A DNA stretch of 64,000 bases, from the NCBI GenBank assembly GCA_002407045.1, contig DHKB01000048.1:1-64000 (forward strand), written 5' to 3'. The notes beneath the pieces were generated by a model. The model ran no database searches. It was not told the DNA's origin and worked only from the letters and a program-made list of their open reading frames with translations. Shown here one piece after another: positions 26,853 through 34,830 of the stretch. Source of the DNA: Candidatus Bruticola papionis (GTDB lineage: Bacteria; Vulcanimicrobiota; Xenobia; Xenobiales; Xenobiaceae). Position 1 is the first letter of the stretch, and each line of letters begins with the position of its first letter. Position numbers and translations under genes: made by a program.

Positions 26853-28304
26853 ATGATTTCCAATATCGGCCCCAACAGTATAAATCAATTACAAAGCACT
26901 TATACTCCCCAAGCTGCCACAAAATCGGAAGCTAAAGCAGAAAATTCTAATCCTCAAGTTAGTTCCGACTCTGTGAGCTTAGGCTCAGAAAAAAGCTCTT
27001 TAGGTGAATTCGTTCCTGGTCAGGTTATCATTAAAACCCGCGGTTCCATGATGGCCAGCCTCAACAACGAAAGTGTTGTCGAAAAATACGGCGCCAAAGT
27101 GCTGGACAACTTCCAGATTCCCGGTCGCATGAAAGCTGCCGGTGCTGGTCAAATGATGCAACTTCAGCTTCCCGAAGGTATGACCACCGAAGAAGCTTTA
27201 GCGCAAATGCAACAGGATCCCAGCATTGAATTTGCCGTTCCTAACACCATTTACCACGCTGAAGATGTTGCCAAAGGTCAAGAGTTTACCCGTGAGCAAT
27301 TAGCCGAAGGCAAGGTTCCCAACGACGCCAAGTTTAGTCAGCAGTGGGACATGTACAATGACGGCAGCAAAAACGGTACCGCCCGCGCCGACATTCACGC
27401 CCCCGAAGCTTGGCAAATTACTACCGGTTTACCCAACGGACAGGGTCCTCTAATTGCCGTTATCGATACTGGTGTCGATATCACTCACCCCGATTTAGCG
27501 GCCAATATCTACACCAACACTAAAGAGATCCCCGACAATGGTATTGACGATGACGGTAACGGTTTTGTAGACGACTATCAGGGCTGGAATGCTTGCTTGC
27601 AAAATGGTGACGTTATGGATCGCCAGGGCCATGGAACTCACGTTGCCGGTACGATCGGTGCTGTAGGCAATAATGGCGAAGGTGTTACCGGTATAAACTG
27701 GTCGGCCACTATTTTGCCCGTTAAAATTTTCAGCGATGATGGTGGTGCCGATGCCGCTTCTATTATTCGCGGTATCAATTATGCCAATTCCGTAGGTGCT
27801 CGCTTAACTTCCAACTCTTGGGGCGGTGGCCCGGCGAACCCTGCCATTCAGGAAGCTTTCCGCAATTCGGCTGATGCCTTGCACATGATGTCGGCTGGCA
27901 ACTCCGGAACCAACAATGACGTTCATCCTCACTATCCTTCCGACTACGGCTTACCTAACAACGTCGCTGTGGCTGCTACCGATCGCAACGATCAATTAGC
28001 AAAATTCTCTTGCTACGGAGAAAACAACGTTGACATCGCCGCTCCTGGCAAAGATATCCTTTCCACCATCCCTGGCGGAGGCTACGCTGTCATGAGCGGT
28101 ACCTCCATGGCTACTCCCCATGTAACCGGCGCTGCCGGCTTGCTCTTAGCCATGGATCCGGAAATGAGCAACGACGAATTGGTAGCTCGTCTTACCAAAG
28201 GCGGCGACCAATTGGAAAGCTTGCAAGGCAAAGTAGGTAGCGGTGCTCGCCTTAATATCGAAGGCGCCATGAAGTACGATTACCAAGGCCAAAAGGTCAA
28301 GTAA
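26853..28304 (+). CDS. Subtilisin-like serine protease (S8), copy 2
   Basis: A 483-residue tandem paralogue of the preceding protease with the same order: leader, prodomain (PGQVIIKTRGSMMAS to EFAVPNTIYHAED), catalytic domain with Asp205, His260 and Ser418. AGGAGG stands at 26843-26848, 4 nt before the ATG, fixing the start. As in copy 1, no hydrophobic signal peptide is present; the N-terminus MISNIGPNSINQLQ and the later DSVSLG resemble those of copy 1 and the GH13 enzyme. The two copies differ throughout, so the duplication is old or the copies have specialised. A strong hairpin ends the unit. Confidence 0.93.
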   Translation: MISNIGPNSINQLQSTYTPQAATKSEAKAENSNPQVSSDSVSLGSEKSSLGEFVPGQVIIKTRGSMMASLNNESVVEKYGAKVLDNFQIPGRMKAAGAGQMMQLQLPEGMTTEEALAQMQQDPSIEFAVPNTIYHAEDVAKGQEFTREQLAEGKVPNDAKFSQQWDMYNDGSKNGTARADIHAPEAWQITTGLPNGQGPLIAVIDTGVDITHPDLAANIYTNTKEIPDNGIDDDGNGFVDDYQGWNACLQNGDVMDRQGHGTHVAGTIGAVGNNGEGVTGINWSATILPVKIFSDDGGADAASIIRGINYANSVGARLTSNSWGGGPANPAIQEAFRNSADALHMMSAGNSGTNNDVHPHYPSDYGLPNNVAVAATDRNDQLAKFSCYGENNVDIAAPGKDILSTIPGGGYAVMSGTSMATPHVTGAAGLLLAMDPEMSNDELVARLTKGGDQLESLQGKVGSGARLNIEGAMKYDYQGQKVK

Positions 28305-28361
28305 GCATACTCTTTTTAGGAAGCTGACTTTTTAAAGTTAAGTTTCCGCCAATTTACTAGC

Positions 28362-28410
28362 CACAGAGGGCGTCTCTTCGAAAGCTCAGCTTAAAGAGAC
28401 GCCCTCTGTG
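28362..28410 (+). terminator. Perfect hairpin after the subtilase pair
   Basis: A perfect 17-bp stem (28362-28378 with 28394-28410, arm CACAGAGGGCGTCTCTT) with a 15-nt loop follows the stop codon by 57 nt. There is no direct T run; a short TTTTT lies 17 nt further on. Confidence 0.55.
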
Positions 28411-28442
28411 CGTCCAAAAATCGTTTTTATAGGAAATTATCT

Positions 28443-29303
28443 ATGCCCAGTCAGTACCAGCCCTATCTAGACTTAGCCCTCAAAGCTGCCCAACGAGCTG
28501 GCGAGCTCATTCGCAAAGCCGTCGGCGAGTCTCACCATATCGATAAAAAAGGCCGCATCAATTTAGTAACTGAAGTCGACAAAGCTAGCGAAGAGCTTAT
28601 CTTTTCTTTAATAAAGAGTACCTTCCCTGAACATAGCATTTTAGGTGAAGAACAAGGCCAAATTGTAGGCAGTGACAACAATTGCCGTTGGATCGTCGAC
28701 CCTCTGGACGGCACTACCAATTTCGCTTCAGGCTATCCTTTTTTTGCCGTATCTATCGCTTTTGAGCTCAACGGACAAGTAGTAGTCGGCGTAGTCCACG
28801 ATCCTTGTCACGAAGAGACCTTCTATGCCATTTTAGGCGAAGGCGCCTACTTAAACAGCCAGCCTATACACGTAAGTGACACTTCCGTTTTGGAAGATGC
28901 TCTTTTAGTTACCGGTTTTCCTTACGATGTCAGTAGTTCACCTGATATTCATTTGGGCATGTTCCACGATTTGATTATCAAAGCCAGAGGTGTACGTCGC
29001 GACGGTTCTGCCGCCTTAGACCTTTGCTATATAGCTTGTGGTCGTTTTGACGGCTACTGGGAATTGGGCCTTTCTCCTTGGGATATCGCTGCTGGTTCCT
29101 TAATAGTTAAAGAAGCAGGTGGCAAGATGAGTGATTTCTTAGGCGAACCGCACAACATGTTGTATCGCGACCTAATGGCTTCCAATGGAAAAATTCATCC
29201 AGCCCTCTTGGAAGCTGCTAAAAAGTACACCACAGCTTTACGCCAGTCTCCTTATTGGATCGAAAAGGGCGAGCGTATCGATCATTCCACTTACAAACGC
29301 TGA
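28443..29303 (+). CDS. Inositol-monophosphatase family phosphatase
   Basis: A 286-residue magnesium-dependent phosphatase. Metal-site motifs are complete: GEEQG, WIVDPLDGTTNFASGYPFFAVS and, near the C-terminus, LSPWDIAAGSLIVKEAGG. This family includes SuhB, CysQ-type and histidinol-phosphatase members; the motifs and length fit an inositol-1-phosphatase (SuhB-like) best, but the physiological substrate is uncertain. AGGA lies 8 nt before ATG. It stands between two terminators and so appears to be transcribed alone. Confidence 0.92.
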   Translation: MPSQYQPYLDLALKAAQRAGELIRKAVGESHHIDKKGRINLVTEVDKASEELIFSLIKSTFPEHSILGEEQGQIVGSDNNCRWIVDPLDGTTNFASGYPFFAVSIAFELNGQVVVGVVHDPCHEETFYAILGEGAYLNSQPIHVSDTSVLEDALLVTGFPYDVSSSPDIHLGMFHDLIIKARGVRRDGSAALDLCYIACGRFDGYWELGLSPWDIAAGSLIVKEAGGKMSDFLGEPHNMLYRDLMASNGKIHPALLEAAKKYTTALRQSPYWIEKGERIDHSTYKR

Positions 29304-29337
29304 GGCAGTGCTTGCATTGTTAAATAAGCTTCGTTTT

Positions 29338-29369
29338 CCGATTTGAAGGCAATTTTATTGCCTAATCGG
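29338..29369 (+). other. Stem-loop in the region before speA
   Basis: CCGATT (29338-29343) pairs with AATCGG (29364-29369), and inside it AGGCAA pairs with TTGCCT, separated by a bulge. No T run follows. It lies between the phosphatase stop and a proper terminator; it could be a first terminator hairpin or part of a leader. Confidence 0.35.
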
Positions 29370-29398
29370 GCAGGGAAATTCTCTCAGCCTAAAATTAC

Positions 29399-29447
29399 CG
29401 GGCAGGTAGCAGCTCTCTAATGGTTAAGCAAGCTCCTGCCTTTTTAA
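29399..29447 (+). terminator. Terminator upstream of speA
   Basis: GGCAGG-T-AGC at 29401-29410 pairs with GCT-C-CTGCC at 29432-29440, followed by TTTTT. It ends phosphatase transcription or attenuates a transcript entering speA, whose start codon is only 28 nt downstream. Confidence 0.6.
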
Positions 29448-29474
29448 TAAATGCTGCAATAAAGGAAGACTCAT

Positions 29475-31433
29475 ATGGATTCTGCTAACTGGAATATAGA
29501 CAAAAGCGACGAACTCTATTCTATCAAGCGTTGGGGAGCTCCATATTTTTCTATCAATTCCAACGGTCATTTAGTGGTATCGCCCCAAGGTGAGCGCGGC
29601 GGTTCTATCGATCTTTACACTTTAATTGAAGCTCTGAAAGGGCGTGGTTTAAGTTTGCCTATTCTGCTTCGTTTTCCAGATATTCTCCAAGATCGTATCG
29701 AGCGTTTAAATTCGGCTTTTGCCAGAGCTATAGCCAAATATAATTATCCGGGCGTCTATCGCGGTGTCTTCCCTGTTAAAGTTAATCAACAGCGCCATAT
29801 TATAGAAGAATTGGTTAAATGCGGTACGCCTCATCACTTTGGTTTAGAAGCAGGTTCTAAGCCAGAATTACTGATTGCTCTCTCGGCTATACATTCCACT
29901 GAGTGTCTTATCACTTGCAACGGTTACAAAGACCGCGAATATTTGGAAACAGCCATTTTAGCTTCCAAACTTGGGAAAAAAGTCATCATCATTTTGGAGC
30001 AACTAGACGAAGTATGTTTGGCCGTACGTGTAGCTAAAGCTCTAAATTTGCCTGCGTCTTTCGGTTTTAGAGTAAAACTCAATCGTAAAAGCCAAGGCCA
30101 TTGGGGCAGCAGCGTAGGCGAAAGAGCCAAATTTGGCATGTCCGCCTATGAGATTTATCAAGCTGTACAAATTCTTATCAACAACGATATGTTGGAGAAT
30201 TTGAAGTTGCTTCACTTCCATATCGGTTCGCAAATTTCGGCAATAAGTGTCATCAAAGGAGCTTTGCGCGAAGCCGGTCGCATCTACGCCGAATTGGTAA
30301 AATTAGGCGCTCCTATGGGCTTTTTAGACGTGGGCGGAGGCCTGGCTGTCGACTACGACGGTTCCAAGAGCGACTTCTACGCCTCTAAAAATTATAATAT
30401 GCAAAGCTATGCCAACGACGTAGTAGCTGAAATAAATGATGCTTGCAAACAAGCCAAAATTAAAGCTCCTACCATTATTAGTGAAAGTGGCCGAGCCTTA
30501 GCTTCCCACCAATCGATTTTGGTTTTTGACGTTTTAGGTCAAAATAAAGTTGGCAATTTCAATATTCCTCCGGCTGTCGGCGATGAAGACTACATTATAA
30601 AAACTCTGCGTGAAATTTATGAAGGCATTACTCCGGAAAATGCGCAAGAGTCTTTCCACGACGCTGTCCAATTTAAAGATGAAGCTCTGAGCGCTTTTCA
30701 GTTGGGCATGCTTTCACTCAAAGATCGAGCTCTGGCAGAAAAGTTATACTGGCAATCATGCCGTAAGATCTACGAGACCTTGCGCGAAGCCAACGCTACT
30801 AGCGACGACTTCTTTACTCTAGAGAAATTGCTCTCTACTACTTATTATGTCAATTTGTCAGTTTTCCAATCAGCTCCCGACTCTTGGGCTCTCGATCAGT
30901 TGTTCCCTATTTTACCTATTCATCGTTTAGATACGGCTCCCGACGAAAAAGTTACTCTGGCCGATCTCACTTGCGACTCCGACGGTAAGATTGACAAATT
31001 TATCGATATAAAAGAAGACGTCAATTCTTTGCTAGACGTTCATTCTTTGCGCTTTAATTCCGAGACTAACTTTTACGGCACTGAAGAAGAAGGTAAAGTT
31101 CCCGAACGCTTAAGCCACGAGCCATACTACTTAGGCATGTTTTTAATTGGAGCTTATCAAGAGACTATGGGCAATTTACATAACCTCTTCGGCGATACCC
31201 ATGCTGTACAAGTAAAGCTAACTCCCTCAGGCTACAGACTCGAACATATTGTACGCGGCGACACCATGAGCAAAGTGCTCTCTTACTTCCAGTATAACCC
31301 AGAAGATTTGCTCGAACGTATGCGCCAGCAATGTGAAGATGCTTTAAGCGAAAATTCTCTCACCTTAGAAATGTCGCAAAAATTGCTCAATAACTTCGAG
31401 CGCAGCTTAGCCAGTTATACTTACATGTCGTGA
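29475..31433 (+). CDS. speA: Biosynthetic arginine decarboxylase
   Basis: A 652-residue PLP enzyme of fold III (alanine-racemase-like barrel) that converts arginine to agmatine, the first step of putrescine and spermidine synthesis. The PLP lysine is Lys102 in YRGVFPVKVNQQ; other family segments are HHFGLEAGSK, LHFHIGSQIS, FLDVGGGLAVDYDGS and the C-terminal LIGAYQETMGNLHNLFGDTH with the second-subunit active-site residues. Length agrees with SpeA (630-660). AAGGAAG precedes the ATG. No agmatinase gene is nearby; the nitrilase-family gene at 54.8 kb is not close to N-carbamoylputrescine amidase by motif alone. An AI-2E permease follows 30 nt later. Confidence 0.95.
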   Translation: MDSANWNIDKSDELYSIKRWGAPYFSINSNGHLVVSPQGERGGSIDLYTLIEALKGRGLSLPILLRFPDILQDRIERLNSAFARAIAKYNYPGVYRGVFPVKVNQQRHIIEELVKCGTPHHFGLEAGSKPELLIALSAIHSTECLITCNGYKDREYLETAILASKLGKKVIIILEQLDEVCLAVRVAKALNLPASFGFRVKLNRKSQGHWGSSVGERAKFGMSAYEIYQAVQILINNDMLENLKLLHFHIGSQISAISVIKGALREAGRIYAELVKLGAPMGFLDVGGGLAVDYDGSKSDFYASKNYNMQSYANDVVAEINDACKQAKIKAPTIISESGRALASHQSILVFDVLGQNKVGNFNIPPAVGDEDYIIKTLREIYEGITPENAQESFHDAVQFKDEALSAFQLGMLSLKDRALAEKLYWQSCRKIYETLREANATSDDFFTLEKLLSTTYYVNLSVFQSAPDSWALDQLFPILPIHRLDTAPDEKVTLADLTCDSDGKIDKFIDIKEDVNSLLDVHSLRFNSETNFYGTEEEGKVPERLSHEPYYLGMFLIGAYQETMGNLHNLFGDTHAVQVKLTPSGYRLEHIVRGDTMSKVLSYFQYNPEDLLERMRQQCEDALSENSLTLEMSQKLLNNFERSLASYTYMS

Positions 31434-31463
31434 AATAATTAAGAAACGGAGCTTACCTTAAAA

Positions 31464-32816
31464 GTGAATCCTCTCCCAACAGAATCTGAATCCACCCAAA
31501 CTACAGCTCCTGTTTCCGCTGTCGATAAAAACCGTGAAGCGGTGCCCTCGGAAGTAATTATTGCTTCCGCCAGTAGAGCTTATGCGCCAACAGCCTTAAA
31601 TTTGGCTCCGCTAAGCGAGCAAACCGGACACCGCTTAATAAATAGCATCAAAGGGTTGGGCACCATTTTGCTGGCGCTCAGTCTCATTATCGCTTGCTTC
31701 CATCCTTGGACAAAACAAGCTATCGAAGAGACTTTAAGCATTACCCCCTTGCTTTTGCTGGTACTTATTTTCGTCTATGTGGTCAATCCCATAGTCGAAT
31801 TTTTAATGGTGCAAATTAGAAAAATACCGGGCGCCCAATATTTTTCTTATACAAAATCACTAGTTGTCACTTACGTTTTACTCTTGGTACTAGCTTTAAG
31901 TGTACTTGCTTTAGCTGCCCCTCAGCTATTTGGTGAAATCAAAAGTTTGGCAGAGAACTTCCCAACTATTACCCAAAAAGCGATCGCTATTTTAGATCAT
32001 TTTCGCCAAACTCACCTAGCAGTTCTACCTAGCAGTGTACAAAGCAACATCACCGAGCTAGTAAATCAAGCCGGAAGTTTGGCTGGGCAACTTATTAACA
32101 GAGGCTTACAATATGCAAGCGCTTTCTCGTCTGCTATAGTTTGGGTTGCTACAGCCATAGTAATGGTTCCTTTTATCTCTTTTTACATGCTCAGCGAAGG
32201 CCAAGAACTGGTAGATTTTTGGGTTAATTTATTGCCTATTCGCCGCCGCCAACCGGCTAAGAATATTCTGTTGCAATTACATTACTCCATGAAAAGCTTC
32301 ATAAAAGGCCAAGCCTTACTTTGCTGTGCGGTCGGCGGCTTGACCACATTACTTATGGCCCTAGTAATGCCAAAGTATTGTATAGCTTTAGGAATTATTG
32401 CAGGCATTACAGAAGCTATTCCTATAATCGGCCCTATTTTGGGAGCATTGCCAGCCGTACTGTTGGCTTTGGCTTTACCGGATACTGGCGGCATTACCTT
32501 AGCCTTAATTGTGGCAGCCGTTTATATTCTCATTCAACAAGCTGAAAACAATTTCTTAGTGCCACAAATCATGGGAGATAGTCTGGGCCTTCACCCTCTC
32601 AGTTTGATGATTGGCATGATGGTGTTTGCCAATGTATTTGGCTTTTGGGGAGTAGTATTGGCTTCCCCCATTGTGGCAGCGGTAAGGATATTAGTTATTC
32701 ATTATTGCAACCCCGAACTTGAAGCGAAACTTTTAGAGCAATTAAAGCAACGCGAACAGAAAGCGCTAACTTCTGTAAATTCAGACGTTAGTGCCGACAG
32801 TCAGCCTAAGAATTAG
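31464..32816 (+). CDS. AI-2E family transporter (PerM-like)
   Basis: A 450-residue integral membrane protein with eight or so helices. After about 60 polar N-terminal residues come paired helices, a soluble segment at residues about 155-220 and the conserved C-terminal block IAGITEAIPIIGPILGALPAVLLAL, then NFLVPQIMGDSLGLHPL and GFWGVVLASPIVAA. Family members export autoinducer-2 or act as sodium(lithium)/proton antiporters; the sequence does not tell which. The GTG start follows a GGAG box at a rather long distance. It is only 30 nt after speA and is probably cotranscribed. Confidence 0.93.
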   Translation: MNPLPTESESTQTTAPVSAVDKNREAVPSEVIIASASRAYAPTALNLAPLSEQTGHRLINSIKGLGTILLALSLIIACFHPWTKQAIEETLSITPLLLLVLIFVYVVNPIVEFLMVQIRKIPGAQYFSYTKSLVVTYVLLLVLALSVLALAAPQLFGEIKSLAENFPTITQKAIAILDHFRQTHLAVLPSSVQSNITELVNQAGSLAGQLINRGLQYASAFSSAIVWVATAIVMVPFISFYMLSEGQELVDFWVNLLPIRRRQPAKNILLQLHYSMKSFIKGQALLCCAVGGLTTLLMALVMPKYCIALGIIAGITEAIPIIGPILGALPAVLLALALPDTGGITLALIVAAVYILIQQAENNFLVPQIMGDSLGLHPLSLMIGMMVFANVFGFWGVVLASPIVAAVRILVIHYCNPELEAKLLEQLKQREQKALTSVNSDVSADSQPKN

Positions 32817-32836
32817 GCGCAGGTAAACAACTTTAC

Positions 32837-32882
32837 AAGAGCGAAACCGCCGGGGAAGTCGTCTTTTTATCGCTCATTTTTT
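32837..32882 (+). terminator. Terminator of the speA-AI-2E unit
   Basis: GAGCGA (32839-32844) pairs with TCGCTC (32870-32875), followed by ATTTTTT. The loop is long (25 nt), so strength is uncertain. Confidence 0.55.
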
Positions 32883-32912
32883 AATTATCAGTTGAAAGGT
32901 TTTTGGGATATC

Positions 32913-34631
32913 GTGAATTTTTCTAAGTTTTTACTTGTATGTGCTCTCACTGCTGGCCTGTCTGTTGCCGGGCTTTCCCCTGCTCAAGCTGATGACAAAC
33001 TCGTCGGCGAGGCTTTAAAGTATTTCAACGCCAAAAATTACACCAAAGCCAACACCCTGATCGATCAGCACTTGGCTAAAAATCCCAAAGATGCCAACGC
33101 TCAGTACGCTAAGGCCATGATCTTATATCGTATGGGCCATTATATAAAAGCTCTGCAGCGCTTAGAAATAGTACTGAAGCTGTCTCCAAAGAACCACAAT
33201 GCAGCTACAGCTTATGCTCGAATCAACCAGCAAGCCGTCTACCACCTCAATCAAGGCAAAAACGAAGATGCTATTGCTTTGGCCAATCACAGTGTAGACA
33301 TTATGCCTAAATGGAACTCCATGGAATTTCGCGTTGCTCAAGCTGGTTGTTATTTTGCCAAAGGTACAGCTTACTTTGAGCGTTGGTGCCTGAGCAATGA
33401 TCCAGAAGATTCACGTATAGCTATGGAAAGTTGGGAGAAGACTCGCGATCTCGATCCTACTTCAGCTACTCAGCAATTAGTTAATGGTATCAATTCCTTT
33501 GTCAGTGGCAATTACACTTTAGCCAAGAAATACTTCGACGAAGGCTTAACTGTACGCAAAGAAAACAAATATTTGCAACTTTGGGACGCTTTTGCCAATG
33601 CTTCCGTAGGCGAAACTAACCGTGCGGTAGCTCAGCTTAACGACTTAGCTTCCCTCTTTAGACGCAACCCTGTTTTGCATCTTTATAAAGGTGATATTGC
33701 CAAACAAACGGGTGACTTTGATACTTCTCGCCAAGAATACACCATTGCTAAAGATTTGCGTCCTACCGACCATCGCATTCCTGTAGCTTTGCGTACTCTC
33801 TATTTATGTGCCAACCAAGTCAACGACGGCTTAACCGCTTACGACGAACAAATAAGCCAAGCTCCCGACAACTTCAATCCTTATTATCAGAAGGCTTGCT
33901 TGCTCAAAGAGGCTGGCTACTTCGATGAAGCTCTCGGCGCTTACAATACCATAGCCTCTTCGTCTAATTTCACTCCCGTACAAGTGGCTTCAGCGAAAGT
34001 CGGCATGGCTCTAATCCATTTTGAACGCGGTGACAGCAAAAAGGCTATGGCTTGTGTCACTCCAGAAGATTTGCAAACTTTGAGAAGTTCCAATAGCCCC
34101 ATGAGTTTGCTTTATGCAGCCTACGCCGAGAGCCAGAGCGCTTTACGCGAAAAAGCTTGCCGTGAAGCTTTGCTTTACTCCGGCCCGGACGCCATGTTTG
34201 TGCAACGCTGTGCCTTCAATTCTTTAGCTGAAATTGAAGCTTCCCGCAAGCAATACGCTAAAGCTATGGAATGTTTATACCAAGCTTGGAGACGCACAGC
34301 TTCTATATCTTCTCAGTGCACCGCTATGCGCGATCAGTTCGAAAGCTATAAAGCTGATACGCGCAAACAACTCCAAGCAGAAATGCGCAAATTAGAAAAG
34401 GGCAAACGTCCTGACAAAGAAGAAGCTTTGCAAAAAGTGAATGCCAATTTGGAGGCTTTAAACACCTTAGATCTGGGCGAAGCAGGCACTATGTTCTTCC
34501 AAATTCAGGGTTCCTCTGTAGGCACCAATGCTACTTTGGTTCCAAAGTCATTAACTGGCAACATGGGAGCCATCACTTCCGATAGCTTGAAGTCTTCTTC
34601 TTGGGTAAATATCACTCCTGACTGGCAATAA
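32913..34631 (+). CDS. Periplasmic TPR-repeat protein
   Basis: A 572-residue protein with a Sec signal peptide (LLVCALTAGLSVAGLSPAQA). About ten tetratricopeptide-like helix pairs follow, such as VGEALKYFNAKNYTKANTLI, AQYAKAMILYRMGHYIKALQRL and FNPYYQKACLLKEAGYFDEALGAY (read in parts). A charged coiled-coil segment occupies about residues 490-525. No catalytic motif is visible. TPR arrays mediate protein-protein contacts, often in envelope assembly. The GTG at 32913 is preferred to a TTG at 32892 because it gives a normal signal peptide and has a GGGAT stretch just upstream. Specific partner unknown. Confidence 0.85.
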   Translation: MNFSKFLLVCALTAGLSVAGLSPAQADDKLVGEALKYFNAKNYTKANTLIDQHLAKNPKDANAQYAKAMILYRMGHYIKALQRLEIVLKLSPKNHNAATAYARINQQAVYHLNQGKNEDAIALANHSVDIMPKWNSMEFRVAQAGCYFAKGTAYFERWCLSNDPEDSRIAMESWEKTRDLDPTSATQQLVNGINSFVSGNYTLAKKYFDEGLTVRKENKYLQLWDAFANASVGETNRAVAQLNDLASLFRRNPVLHLYKGDIAKQTGDFDTSRQEYTIAKDLRPTDHRIPVALRTLYLCANQVNDGLTAYDEQISQAPDNFNPYYQKACLLKEAGYFDEALGAYNTIASSSNFTPVQVASAKVGMALIHFERGDSKKAMACVTPEDLQTLRSSNSPMSLLYAAYAESQSALREKACREALLYSGPDAMFVQRCAFNSLAEIEASRKQYAKAMECLYQAWRRTASISSQCTAMRDQFESYKADTRKQLQAEMRKLEKGKRPDKEEALQKVNANLEALNTLDLGEAGTMFFQIQGSSVGTNATLVPKSLTGNMGAITSDSLKSSSWVNITPDWQ

Positions 34632-34667
34632 TTCTTAGCTCAATGATTTTTTGAAGCTAAAATAAAG

Positions 34668-34702
34668 AAAGGCTGCCCGATACCACCGAGCAGCCTTTTT
34701 TG
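34668..34702 (+). terminator. Terminator of the TPR gene
   Basis: AAAGGCTGC (34668-34676) pairs with GCAGCCTTT (34690-34698) and runs into a T tract. Confidence 0.85.
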
Positions 34703-34830
34703 TTTAGCGAAAATGGCTAATAGTCTTCAAAGGTACAACCTAAGCTATTAACGAAGCTTCCCAAAGTATCGGGATATGTGAAATTTGTTCTGATTTTTTG
34801 CGCAGCAGACTACAATACGGAGAAAGAAAA

